From: CAVXYG01 sp963766005
Lineage (GTDB): Bacteria > Actinomycetota > Actinomycetes > S36-B12 > GCA-2699445
Direction: 5' to 3'
DNA length: 64,000 bases
Assembly (NCBI GenBank): GCA_963766005.1
Contig: CAVXYG010000001.1
Coordinates: 107,927 to 171,926 of the forward strand
The notes under the pieces are model-generated. The model had not been told where the DNA came from and searched no databases. It saw only the letters and a list, made by a program, of their open reading frames with translations. Shown one piece after another: positions 51,938-59,777 of the stretch (the first letter of the stretch is position 1; each line of letters begins with the position of its first letter). The translations under genes were made by a program, and so were the position numbers.

Positions 51938-53734
51938 ATGGCACGCTGGGCGCCGCTGGCACCGGCCGCCGCGGATCTGCCGGAGCCGGCGATCCTGCGG
52001 CGGATCCGGCACGGCATCATCGGCTCCGACACCGCACTGCAGGGTCCGTTCGGCCGTCTCCGCATGGTCTATGCCGACTACACGGCCAGCGGCCGATCGT
52101 TGGACTTCGTGGAGGACTTCATCCGGCAGGCGGTCCTGCCGACCTATGGCAACACGCACAGCGAGAGCAGCACCAGCGGGCGCCAGACGACGCAACTGCG
52201 CGAGGACGCCCGGGCGGTGGTCCGGCAGGCCGTCGGCGGGGACCGCGACACTGCCATCATCTTCACCGGCGCCGGTGCCACCGGCGCCGTCGACAGCCTC
52301 ATCGGGTGCCTGAACCTGCGGCTCCCCGCCGACCTGGACGCCCGCTACGGGCTGTCCGGACACATCCCCCCCGCCGAGCGCCCCGTCGTCTTCATCGGCC
52401 CCTACGAGCACCACAGCAACGAACTGCCTTGGCGGGAGAGCATTGCCGACGTCGTCGTCATCCCCGAGTCCGCCGACGGCCACATCGATACCGCGGTCCT
52501 GTCCGAAGAGCTCCAGCGCTATGCCGAACGCCCTTTGAAGATCGGTTCCTTCAGCGCGGCGAGCAACGTCACCGGCATCATCACCGACGCCGACGCGATC
52601 ACCGCGCTGCTGCACCGGCACGGTGCGCTCGCGTTCTGGGACTACGCCGCCGCCGGCCCCTACCTGCCGATCCGGATGGCGCCGCTGCCGGACGCCCCCG
52701 CGACCGGCAAGGACGCGGTGTTCCTCAGCCCCCACAAGTTCATCGGCGGCCCCGGTACCGCGGGCGTGCTCGCGGTACGGCGCCAGCTGCTGACCAACAC
52801 GGTGCCGGACGTCGTCGGCGGCGGAACGGTGTCGTTCGTCAGTGCCACCGAGCACCACTACCTCGCTGACGCGGAGCATCGCGAGGAGGGCGGCACGCCG
52901 GCGATCGTGGAGTCGATCCGCACCGGGCTCGTCTTCGCGCTCAAGCAGGAAGTCGGCACCGAGGTGATCGCGGCCCACGAGTCCGACTTCGCGCGACGGG
53001 CAATCAGCGCCTGGCAGCAGCACCCGCGCATCGAGGTTCTCGGCAACCTCGATGCCGATCGGCTGTCCATCGTGTCGTTCCTCATCCGAGGCAGCCGCTA
53101 CCCGTACCTGCACTACAACGCCGTCGTCGCGATGCTCAACGACCTCTTCGGCATCCAGGGACGCGGCGGGTGCTCGTGCGCCGGCCCCTACGGCCACAGC
53201 CTGCTCGGCATCGACAGCCGCCGCAGCCGCCGCATCGACCAGCAAGTGGCGCACGGCTGCGACGGGGTCAAGCCAGGCTGGGTGCGCCTGAATTTCAACT
53301 ACTTCCTCGGCGAAGAGGAGTTCCGCTACCTCGTCGATGCGGTCTGGCTGCTGGCGGAGTACGGCGAACGGCTCCTGCCGCAGTACGTCTTCGACGCCAC
53401 TACCGGCCTGTGGCGCCACCGCGACGGATCGGCCGAGCCACTGCTGCGGCTGGCGGATGTCGGCTTCGACGCCGACGGCCGCCTGCGCTGGCCGGAGCGG
53501 CCGCCGGCCGCGCGATCGCGACTGGACCAGGCCTTGGATCGCGCTGCAGAGATCCTCCGCACTGCTGCTGCCAGCGGTCCGACGGCCGACGCAGCACTGA
53601 CCTACGAGGCGCTGCGCTGGTTCGAAGTCTCCGGCGGAGAGCCTCGTGGCGGCACGCAGTCGGGCGCCGTAAGGCCACGCCCTCCGATCCGGCGCGGCGG
53701 ACTGCGCGCCGGGGGGCCGTCGAGCCGAGGCTGA
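51938..53734 (+). CDS. class V aminotransferase-fold PLP enzyme (cysteine desulfurase-like)
   Basis: 598 residues. The PLP domain begins MVYADYTASGRSLDFVEDFI, with TYGNTHSESSTSGRQTT. The Schiff-base lysine is in FLSPHKFIGGPGT, and a cysteine-rich loop GRGGCSCAGPYGHSLLG sits where SufS-type enzymes have their catalytic loop. It is about 170 residues longer than SufS; the C-terminal part is Arg/Gly-rich and weakly conserved. A sulfur- or selenium-handling role is possible, but the family is poorly characterised. It converges on the GH18 gene four bases after its stop. Confidence 0.85.
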   Translation: MARWAPLAPAAADLPEPAILRRIRHGIIGSDTALQGPFGRLRMVYADYTASGRSLDFVEDFIRQAVLPTYGNTHSESSTSGRQTTQLREDARAVVRQAVGGDRDTAIIFTGAGATGAVDSLIGCLNLRLPADLDARYGLSGHIPPAERPVVFIGPYEHHSNELPWRESIADVVVIPESADGHIDTAVLSEELQRYAERPLKIGSFSAASNVTGIITDADAITALLHRHGALAFWDYAAAGPYLPIRMAPLPDAPATGKDAVFLSPHKFIGGPGTAGVLAVRRQLLTNTVPDVVGGGTVSFVSATEHHYLADAEHREEGGTPAIVESIRTGLVFALKQEVGTEVIAAHESDFARRAISAWQQHPRIEVLGNLDADRLSIVSFLIRGSRYPYLHYNAVVAMLNDLFGIQGRGGCSCAGPYGHSLLGIDSRRSRRIDQQVAHGCDGVKPGWVRLNFNYFLGEEEFRYLVDAVWLLAEYGERLLPQYVFDATTGLWRHRDGSAEPLLRLADVGFDADGRLRWPERPPAARSRLDQALDRAAEILRTAAASGPTADAALTYEALRWFEVSGGEPRGGTQSGAVRPRPPIRRGGLRAGGPSSRG

Positions 53735-53738
53735 AGCC

Positions 53739-56700
53739 TCAGGACCGCGTGTCCGCCAGTCGGACCGGCGGCACGGGATCCAGGGTCATCGGCGACTGGA
53801 ACCCGCTGTAGTCGACGAGCACGTGTGCCGCAACGCTGGTGCGGGCACAGATCCGTCGCTCGGCCCCCGGTTGGACCATGATCGTCGCGGCGACCGTCTG
53901 GCCGACGGCGAAGTTGGCCGACGAGGTCTGCGGAACCGGCCCGCCGCAGGGCCACACCTGCAGATAGCCGCTCCCCCGCGGTTGCGTCACCGTCAGGTTC
54001 ACTGCGACGGCCGTGGCCGCGTCCGGAACCGCGACCTCATGCGCGGTGAGGGCCGCCGGCAACGCGCCGCCGGTTCGGGTGTCCAGCAGTCGGCGCCCCG
54101 GAACCGACGAGAAGGCCGACTTGCCCTGGAACGATCCGGTGATGTCGACCAGGATGTGGGCAGTCGAGGTGGTGCGGATGCAGAGCCGGCCGTCACGCCC
54201 GGGCTCGGCGATAGCGAGGTTGGCCACGATCTGCCCGCCGGTGTAGTTCAGCGCCGAGGTCGGTGCCGCAGCACCGCACGCGGCCACGACCAGGTGGCCC
54301 GGTCGCTCGGGACTCACGGCTGTCAGGTTGAGCACTACCGTCGACGCACCGCGGGGCACTGTGATGGCACGCTCGCCCCCGGCCTGGACCGGTGCGCCGG
54401 AACGGGTGTCCAGGAGCCGCTGCGGACTGCTCGCCGCGAAACGGGACCCCAACGGGGCGTAGCCGAAGTAGTCGACGATGACATGCGAACGCGCGGAGCT
54501 GAACACGCAGACCCGGTTGGCCGATCCGACGGCGACGATGGCGCTGTTGGCGACGGTCGCGCCCCGGGTGAAGTTCACGTTGGACGTCGTGGGCTGCTGC
54601 TGTCCGCAGGGGAACACGGTTGCGTAGCCGGCACGGTCAGGCCCGGTGATCGTCACGGTTGCCCCGGCAGCCGCAGCCCGATCCGGGATGGTGACCGGCA
54701 GCGTCTGCCCGGCGGCCAGCGGGGAGGCGCCGCGACGGGTGTCGGTGAGCCGCTGCGGAGCCAACGAGCGGAAGTCCGGGGGCGAGGCGACGGCGGCGGT
54801 GATATCGACGAGCACGTGGCTCGGCGCGCTACTCACCAGGCAGATCCGTCCGCCCTCACCGACTTCGACGAACGCCGCGTTCGCCACGGTGCGGCCAGCG
54901 GCGTAGTTCAGCGCGGACGTGCTCGGAGCGGCCGAGCCGCAAGGGTAGACGGTGAGATGGCCGGTGCTGGAAGGCTGCACAGCGGTGAGGTTGACGAACG
55001 CGGCCGCCGCGCCCGGCACGGGCACCGAGCGCACCGCGCCTGCCGCCAGCGCCGTGGTCCGGCGGCTGTCCAGCAACCGCAGCGGCGGGCGCGGCACCAG
55101 ATCGGCACCGGCACCCAGCGTCCCGACGAGGTCAACGATGAGGTGTGCGCGGCTGGCCGTCTGCACGCACAGCTGCCCGCCGGGGCCGAGCGCCCCCACG
55201 TACAGATTCGCCACGGTCTGGCCTGCGGCGTAGTTCAGCAGGGAGGTCTCCGGGGCGGTGCCGTTGCACGGGTAGGCCTTGACCCAGCCCGGCGCTTCAG
55301 GTTCGGTCACGGTCACCGTCACCGCCGCGGCCCCATCGGCAGGGACAGCGACCCTCGTGACTGATCCAGCAGCCGGCTTGGTGCCGCTGCTGCGGGTATC
55401 GCTCAAGCGGTTCGCCCTCGGGGCGAAGGAGGACTCGTCGGGGAAGTAGCCGACCACGTCGAGCAGGAGATGCGCACGGGCCGAGGCCTGCAGACAGATG
55501 CGGCCATCGGAGGAGACCTCGGCGATGGTCGTGGCGGCAACGGTCTGGCCGGCGGTGAAGTTGGCCACCGATGTTGTCGACGCCTTCCCGCACGGGCCGA
55601 TCTGCAGGTGTCCGGACGCGGCCGGGTCGGTCACCGTTGCGTTGACGACGACCGCGGCGGCCTGCGCCGGTACTCCCCGGGCACCGGCGACCCGCACGGG
55701 CAGCGGCACGCCGGCCGGCTGGCGGGTGTCGTTGCCGATCGCGTAGGCCAGGGCGCTGAGTCCTGCCGCGTAGAAGTCGTCCTCGATGCCGCCGAGATTC
55801 CACACCGAGATCCCGGCCAGCCCGTATTTCCCGGCCAGCCGGAGCCGCTCCTGGGCGGTGCGCTGATCGCCGAACCAGATGCGCCGCTCGGCGGTACAGG
55901 TCCGCGGCGTCGCCACGCCGTCCTGCCGCACCGTGCCCGCGGTCTCTTCCTCGTAGTCGAGGTACCACTCGCCATAGCCGCCGTGCCATACCGGCGTGGT
56001 CCCCGTCGACTTCGCGATGCTGCGGATCGCGCTCAGGCTGCGGGACGCCCGTGGCCGGTCCGCAGTCCACTCCGCCGGGCACCCGTTCGTCCGGTACCGC
56101 CCCGCGGCGTCGGTGCGAACCCAGTCGCGCCCGTACTGGTGCACGCCGAGGGAGACCTTGTCGGCATTCCCCGCGCCGACCTGGGCCACTGCGGATCGCG
56201 CCACCTGGTCGGCCCACGTCGTGGGGCCGACCGGCCCCTCCTTGCTGACGTTGTAGTCGTAGGCCATGAGTCGCAGTCGGTCGATGGAGCCGATGATGTC
56301 CGACCAGGCGAAGACCCAGTACCCGCCGCTGTCGTTGGGAACGCCGTTGCGGAAGGGGGCGTATCCCCCGGGGACCGTGACCGACAGCAGCTTGCCGGCG
56401 CGGTGCAGCGCCCGCGATGCCCGCGCGACGAAATCGACGAAGCGCGGCCTGGTCTGGGTCCAGGACGCAGACCCGTCGTTGAAGGCCATGTTCTCCCAGT
56501 CGAGGTCCACGCCGTCCACTCCCGCGGCGATGGCACGGGCGGCGAGCAGATCGGCGAGCGCCTGGCGATGGTCGGCAGTGGACAAGTACTCGGAGAGTTG
56601 GCGCTTGCGGGAGCCGTTGAGGTCGGTGTGCGTGGCGTACACGGTGACGCCGCGCGAGCGCAGGGTGTCCCGGATGTCCGCATACCGGCGGTTCGTCGCC

Positions 56701-56987
56701 CCGGTCGTGCACGCTCCCCCGTTCGCCTGGTCGATGAGGCAGGCGGGATCGTCCGGGCCGTTGAAGGCCCACATGAACTGCATGACCTCGCCGGTCACGT
56801 CCCCGCCGCGCGTTGCCACGGCCGAGGCATCCGCGCGATCGGCCCACCAGCCCAGCCAGCCGGAGATCAAGCGCGGTCCGTCGGCGGCGCGCGCCGAGCT
56901 CGAGGGCAGCGCCGCCACCAGACCTGCCGCCAGGGCGACAGCCAGCCCAAGGGCCAGCGCGCTCGTGCGAAGCTGCGACCGGGCCAC
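53739..56987 (-). CDS. secreted GH18 glycosidase with six C-terminal repeat domains
   Basis: 1082 residues from GTG at 56987 after GGGGGAGCG. A signal peptide (LALGLAVALAAGLVAALPSSS) precedes a GH18 domain with FMWAFNGPDD and the catalytic DGVDLDWE (D158, D161, D163, E165), typical of chitinases and YaaH-like glucosaminidases. From about residue 446 to the end, six repeats of about 105 residues follow. Each has a pattern like GHLxVxPCG, SxLNYAxGQTVAN, xLCVxTxSxAHVLVDVxGxF and RLLDTR. A cysteine pair recurs in each repeat. The repeats probably bind surface polymers. Confidence 0.88.
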   Translation of the reverse strand: MARSQLRTSALALGLAVALAAGLVAALPSSSARAADGPRLISGWLGWWADRADASAVATRGGDVTGEVMQFMWAFNGPDDPACLIDQANGGACTTGATNRRYADIRDTLRSRGVTVYATHTDLNGSRKRQLSEYLSTADHRQALADLLAARAIAAGVDGVDLDWENMAFNDGSASWTQTRPRFVDFVARASRALHRAGKLLSVTVPGGYAPFRNGVPNDSGGYWVFAWSDIIGSIDRLRLMAYDYNVSKEGPVGPTTWADQVARSAVAQVGAGNADKVSLGVHQYGRDWVRTDAAGRYRTNGCPAEWTADRPRASRSLSAIRSIAKSTGTTPVWHGGYGEWYLDYEEETAGTVRQDGVATPRTCTAERRIWFGDQRTAQERLRLAGKYGLAGISVWNLGGIEDDFYAAGLSALAYAIGNDTRQPAGVPLPVRVAGARGVPAQAAAVVVNATVTDPAASGHLQIGPCGKASTTSVANFTAGQTVAATTIAEVSSDGRICLQASARAHLLLDVVGYFPDESSFAPRANRLSDTRSSGTKPAAGSVTRVAVPADGAAAVTVTVTEPEAPGWVKAYPCNGTAPETSLLNYAAGQTVANLYVGALGPGGQLCVQTASRAHLIVDLVGTLGAGADLVPRPPLRLLDSRRTTALAAGAVRSVPVPGAAAAFVNLTAVQPSSTGHLTVYPCGSAAPSTSALNYAAGRTVANAAFVEVGEGGRICLVSSAPSHVLVDITAAVASPPDFRSLAPQRLTDTRRGASPLAAGQTLPVTIPDRAAAAGATVTITGPDRAGYATVFPCGQQQPTTSNVNFTRGATVANSAIVAVGSANRVCVFSSARSHVIVDYFGYAPLGSRFAASSPQRLLDTRSGAPVQAGGERAITVPRGASTVVLNLTAVSPERPGHLVVAACGAAAPTSALNYTGGQIVANLAIAEPGRDGRLCIRTTSTAHILVDITGSFQGKSAFSSVPGRRLLDTRTGGALPAALTAHEVAVPDAATAVAVNLTVTQPRGSGYLQVWPCGGPVPQTSSANFAVGQTVAATIMVQPGAERRICARTSVAAHVLVDYSGFQSPMTLDPVPPVRLADTRS

Positions 56988-57161
56988 CGCTCCCCCTTCC
57001 GGCGCTCGCGACCTCGAGGCTCAGGACGAGCATCGAGCCTCACCAGCGCCCCTGTGCAGCCTAACCACGACAGCGGTCGCGAAGGAAGGGGCAGATTCGG
57101 CTGCGGGGGTCGCCCGAGCACGTCCGGCACGGCAGCCGGGCTGCTGGGCCGAGGTCGGCTC

Positions 57162-57807
57162 TCAGCGCAGCAGTCGAGCCGTGTCGTTGGCCGCAGCCAC
57201 GACGACAGGCCCGGCGCGAGCAGGATCCAGCCCGACCATGCTGACGATGCCCACTGCGGACTCCAGCCAGGGGACACCGTGCACCGGTGCGGCCACCGAG
57301 AACCCGCCGAGCTGCGCGTCCTGCCCGGCGATGAACTGCTGCGGATCGACTGTTCGGCCGGAGGTCCGGCTCAGCAGCGCCGCACGGCCGGCGATACTGC
57401 GGTCGGCTGGGTGCCGGGCCCCCACCCGCAGCGCCACATGGACATCGGTACGGGCCGGCTCCATGACCGCCACGACGAGGCCGTCGGTGCCGTCGAGCAG
57501 CGTCAGATGGGAAGTGGCGCCGACGGCGTCGGCCAATCGCCGCAGCACGGGCAGTGCGGCATCCCGCAACATCGGCTGAATCTGGCGGGCCAGCGACAGG
57601 GAAGCTACACCGAGGCGGCACCTGCCGTCGGCCGCTCGGCGCAGGAAGCCGTGCTGGTCCAGCGTCGCCACGAGCCGGTACACCACCGTGCGGCCCACGC
57701 CGAGCTCGGCGGCGATATCGGTGACGGTGAGGCCCTCCGGTGTGTGCGGAGAGCAGTTCCAGGACCCGCAGCCCACGATCGAGAGTCTGACTGGTTTCGG
57801 TCCCCAT
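57162..57807 (-). CDS. IclR family transcriptional regulator, interrupted by one frameshift
   Basis: ATG at 57807 starts MGTETSQTLDRGLRVLELLSAHT; the frame then breaks near 57735. The rest is in the frame reading PEGLTVTDIAAELGVGRTVVYRLVATLDQHGFLRRA, a winged helix. An IclR effector domain follows (LTLLDGTDGLVVAVMEP, SIAGRAAL, AVGIVSMVGLDP). Adding one base near 57735 restores about 215 residues. Because of the shift, the downstream frame appears fused to DUF3039, which I judge an artefact. Target unknown. Confidence 0.82.
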
Positions 57808-57816
57808 CCCGGCGGC

Positions 57817-58088
57817 TCAGGAGTCCTGATTGCGGAGTTGGGCAGTCCTTCGTAGATCTTCTTGCAGTCCGGGCACACCGGGAACTTCTTGGGGTCGCGG
57901 CCGGGGGTCCAGACCTTGCCGCACAGCGCCACGACCGGGTCGCCCGTCATGGCGCTCTCGACGATCTTCTCCTTGCGGACGTAGTGGGAGAACCGCTCCT
58001 GATCGCCCGGCTCCTGCAACTGGGTCGCCGGCTCCTCGAGGAGGGTTCCGCCGGTTCTGGGATTCGCCAGGGGGGTCACGTCCGCCAT
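57817..58088 (-). CDS. DUF3039 family protein, 3' end uncertain
   Basis: ATG at 58088 starts MADVTPLANPRTGG. The DUF3039 core is ERFSHYVRKEKIVESAM, VVALCGKVW and FPVCPDCKKIYEGL, with the conserved Cys residues of a likely zinc site. In the given frame it reads through into the IclR coding region without stopping. A one-base change after IYEGL would end it at 57817 (LRNQDS), ten bases before the IclR start, which fits the usual short family length (about 85-90 residues). The function is unknown. Confidence 0.75.
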
Positions 58089-58130
58089 GCCCCCATGGTA
58101 CGGGAATAGTGCGCAACATCCACTGCGTTA

Positions 58131-58146
58131 ATACCCCCGAGGGTAT
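58131..58146. promoter_or_regulatory. CsoR/CstR-like operator palindrome upstream of thioredoxin
   Basis: ATACCCCCGAGGGTAT has perfect ATACCC/GGGTAT arms, as in operators of the CsoR/CstR/RcnR family. It lies 42 bases before the thioredoxin start, overlapping the likely promoter (TTAATA), in the divergent gap to DUF3039. Confidence 0.6.
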
Positions 58147-58188
58147 CGAACCGATGCCCTCTCCGATCAGCTAGGGAAGGGCAGCCAT

Positions 58189-58565
58189 ATGGCTCCGATC
58201 GATCTGACCGCCGACACCTTCGAATCCACCGTGATGGGCAACGACATCGTGCTGGTCGATTTCTGGGCCGCCTGGTGCGGGCCGTGCCGAATGTTCGCCC
58301 CCGTCTTCGAGAAGGCTGCGGAGCAGCACACCGACATCACCTTCACCAAGGTGGACACCGAGGCCGAGCCCGCTCTGGCCGCCAGCTTCCAGATCACCAG
58401 CATCCCCACCCTGATGGCCATCCGCGAGGGAGTCGTGCTCTACGCGCAGCCGGGCGCACTGCCGGCGCCGTCGCTGGAAGAAGCCTCATCAGCAAGGTGC
58501 GCGAGGTCGACATGGCCCAAGTTCGCGAGGAGATCGCCGCCCAGCAGCAGGCCAATCCGGAGTAG
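58189..58565 (+). CDS. thioredoxin, interrupted by one frameshift near its end
   Basis: ATG at 58189 follows AGGGAAGGGCAG. The active site is FWAAWCGPCRM (near residue 30), and the cis-proline is in ITSIPTLMAIREG. The frame is lost after APSLEE near 58485. The next frame continues LISKVREVDMAQVREEIAAQQQ to a stop at 58565. One missing base explains this, giving about 126 residues. The extra C-terminal helix is seen in actinobacterial thioredoxins of this type. The upstream palindrome suggests control by a CsoR/CstR-type sensor. Confidence 0.88.
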
Positions 58566-58688
58566 TTGAGGGCGCATCCTGTCAGGGTATGAACGACGCC
58601 TTGAAACGTTTCGGGCATGTTACGTGGCGGCAATCGGGGCGATTCCCCCAGATGGGTCAACTGATCCTGTCGGGATCTGCGGAAGGTA

Positions 58689-58716
58689 GTGACAGGTTGT
58701 TGATCTTCGCTATAGC
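58689..58716 (+). promoter_or_regulatory. candidate promoter of whiB
   Basis: GTGACA (58689-58694), 16 bases, TATAGC (58711-58716). The stretch is AT-richer than its surroundings and lies about 40 bases before the whiB ATG, which has AGGGAGG at 58741-58747. Confidence 0.5.
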
Positions 58717-58753
58717 GTGATCTCGCATCACTCATCGGCGAGGGAGGCACCAC

Positions 58754-59124
58754 ATGCCGCAGCAGCCGCTAGCTCAGGTCCCGTCGGACGTTGTCTGGCA
58801 ATGGCAGGAGATCGGCGCTTGTCGGCAAGCCGACCCAACGCTGTTCTTCCACCCGCAGAACGAGCGAGGACTCGCCCGGGCGCGACGGGATAGGGCGGCC
58901 AAAGCGGTCTGTGCGGCCTGCCCGGTGCGCATCGAGTGCGCCGACTACGCCATCCGTGCCCGGGAGCCCTACGGCGTCTGGGGCGGCCTCACAGAGGAGG
59001 ACCGCGAAGCGATCTACGCGCGCATCCCCATCGCGGTCTATCCGCGAACTCGGGCGAGGGCGCCAAGCGCTGCGCGGACCAGATCAACGACGCGATCTCC
59101 CCCAACGCCCTCGGCATCGCCTGA
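58754..59124 (+). CDS. WhiB family transcriptional regulator, likely frameshifted at its 3' end
   Basis: ATG at 58754 after AGGGAGG. The four [4Fe-4S] cysteines are in GACRQADPTLFF, VCAACPVRIEC (CxxCxxxxxC), and the signature turn is YGVWGGLTEEDR. The frame then continues in poor-quality Arg-rich sequence. A one-base change near 59045 restores NSGEGAKRCADQINDAISPN ending ALGIA at 59124, giving about 123 residues, a normal WhiB length. WhiB proteins are redox/NO-sensitive regulators acting with sigma A. It has its own promoter. Confidence 0.88.
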
Positions 59125-59349
59125 ACGACGGCGACGCGAGAGGCCTGCCGGTCCAGGATCCCGGGACCGGCAGACCTCGTCCGGCGGTGGGCGATGGCAC
59201 CACGACCCACAGCGCTGTCCTCCGGTGCTGGCGTGCGACGCCGGACCCCGTCGCCTCACCCCCCGAATCCGCCGGCCGGCCCGGTCGATAGGCCCGTGGC
59301 AGCAGCCCGGACGACCACGAGGCGCGCGCCGTCACCCTCGCCGTATGGG
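59125..59349. other. intergenic region without gene, part 1
   Basis: Between whiB and the minisatellite. The open frames are Arg/Pro-rich and unsupported. No promoter or hairpin stands out. Confidence 0.5.
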
Positions 59350-59480
59350 TGAACGCCGCCGTTGCGCCTGTGAACGCCGCCGTTGCCGCCTGTGAACGCC
59401 GCCGTTGCCGCCTGTGAGCGCCGCCGTTGCCGCCTGTGAACGCCGCCGTTGCCGCCTGTGAGCGCCGCCGTTGCCGCCTG
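59350..59480. repeat. 22-bp tandem repeat, six copies
   Basis: Copies start at 59350 (21 bp), 59371, 59393, 59415, 59437 and 59459; the unit begins TGAACGCCGCC or TGAGCGCCGCC and alternates A and G at position 4. A degenerate seventh follows. Unit length is not a multiple of three and there are no spacers, so it is a noncoding minisatellite. Confidence 0.93.
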
Positions 59481-59722
59481 CGAGCACCGGCGACGAGGTC
59501 TCGGAAGTGCACCCCGCAGGACCACCAGGGGACTGCCAGTCACCGGATCGGCGGTCTCGGCCGGAACTGCCCCCGCGGGATGAAGCCGCCTCCTCGCAGC
59601 TGGTGTTGGCGGGCTGAGGGCCCGCCGGATCCCCGTTGGGCGATCGGATCGGCCTCCGGGCCGAGGAGCACCGGAGCCGACGCCGATGGGTTGCGCCAGG
59701 ACCGGGCGGGCACCTCTCAAAC

Positions 59723-59760
59723 GGAAGCCCCGTCGACACCGAGGCGTCGACGGGGCTTCC
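59723..59760 (-). terminator. strong hairpin after the YfcC-type carrier gene
   Basis: GGAAGCCCCGTCGAC (59723-59737) and GTCGACGGGGCTTCC (59746-59760) form a perfect 15-bp stem with an 8-nt loop. It lies about 18 bases after the inferred carrier stop, followed on that strand by a short T-containing stretch. Confidence 0.8.
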
Positions 59761-59777
59761 GCATGGATCCGAAGGAC

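Noticed and set aside
57162..58088. Open frame joining DUF3039 to an IclR regulator as one 308-residue protein
   Set aside because: A complete IclR N-terminus with its own ATG exists in another frame at 57807, and adding one base near 57735 restores it. The fusion arises only because the shift brings the IclR domain into the DUF3039 frame.
59350..59480. CRISPR array
   Set aside because: Units are directly adjacent, 22 bp, with no spacers and no cas genes.
59256..59720. Gly/Asn/Ala-rich minus-strand frame resembling PE_PGRS sequence
   Set aside because: The GGNGG look comes from the 22-bp repeat, whose length changes frame each copy. No start site or conserved N-terminus.
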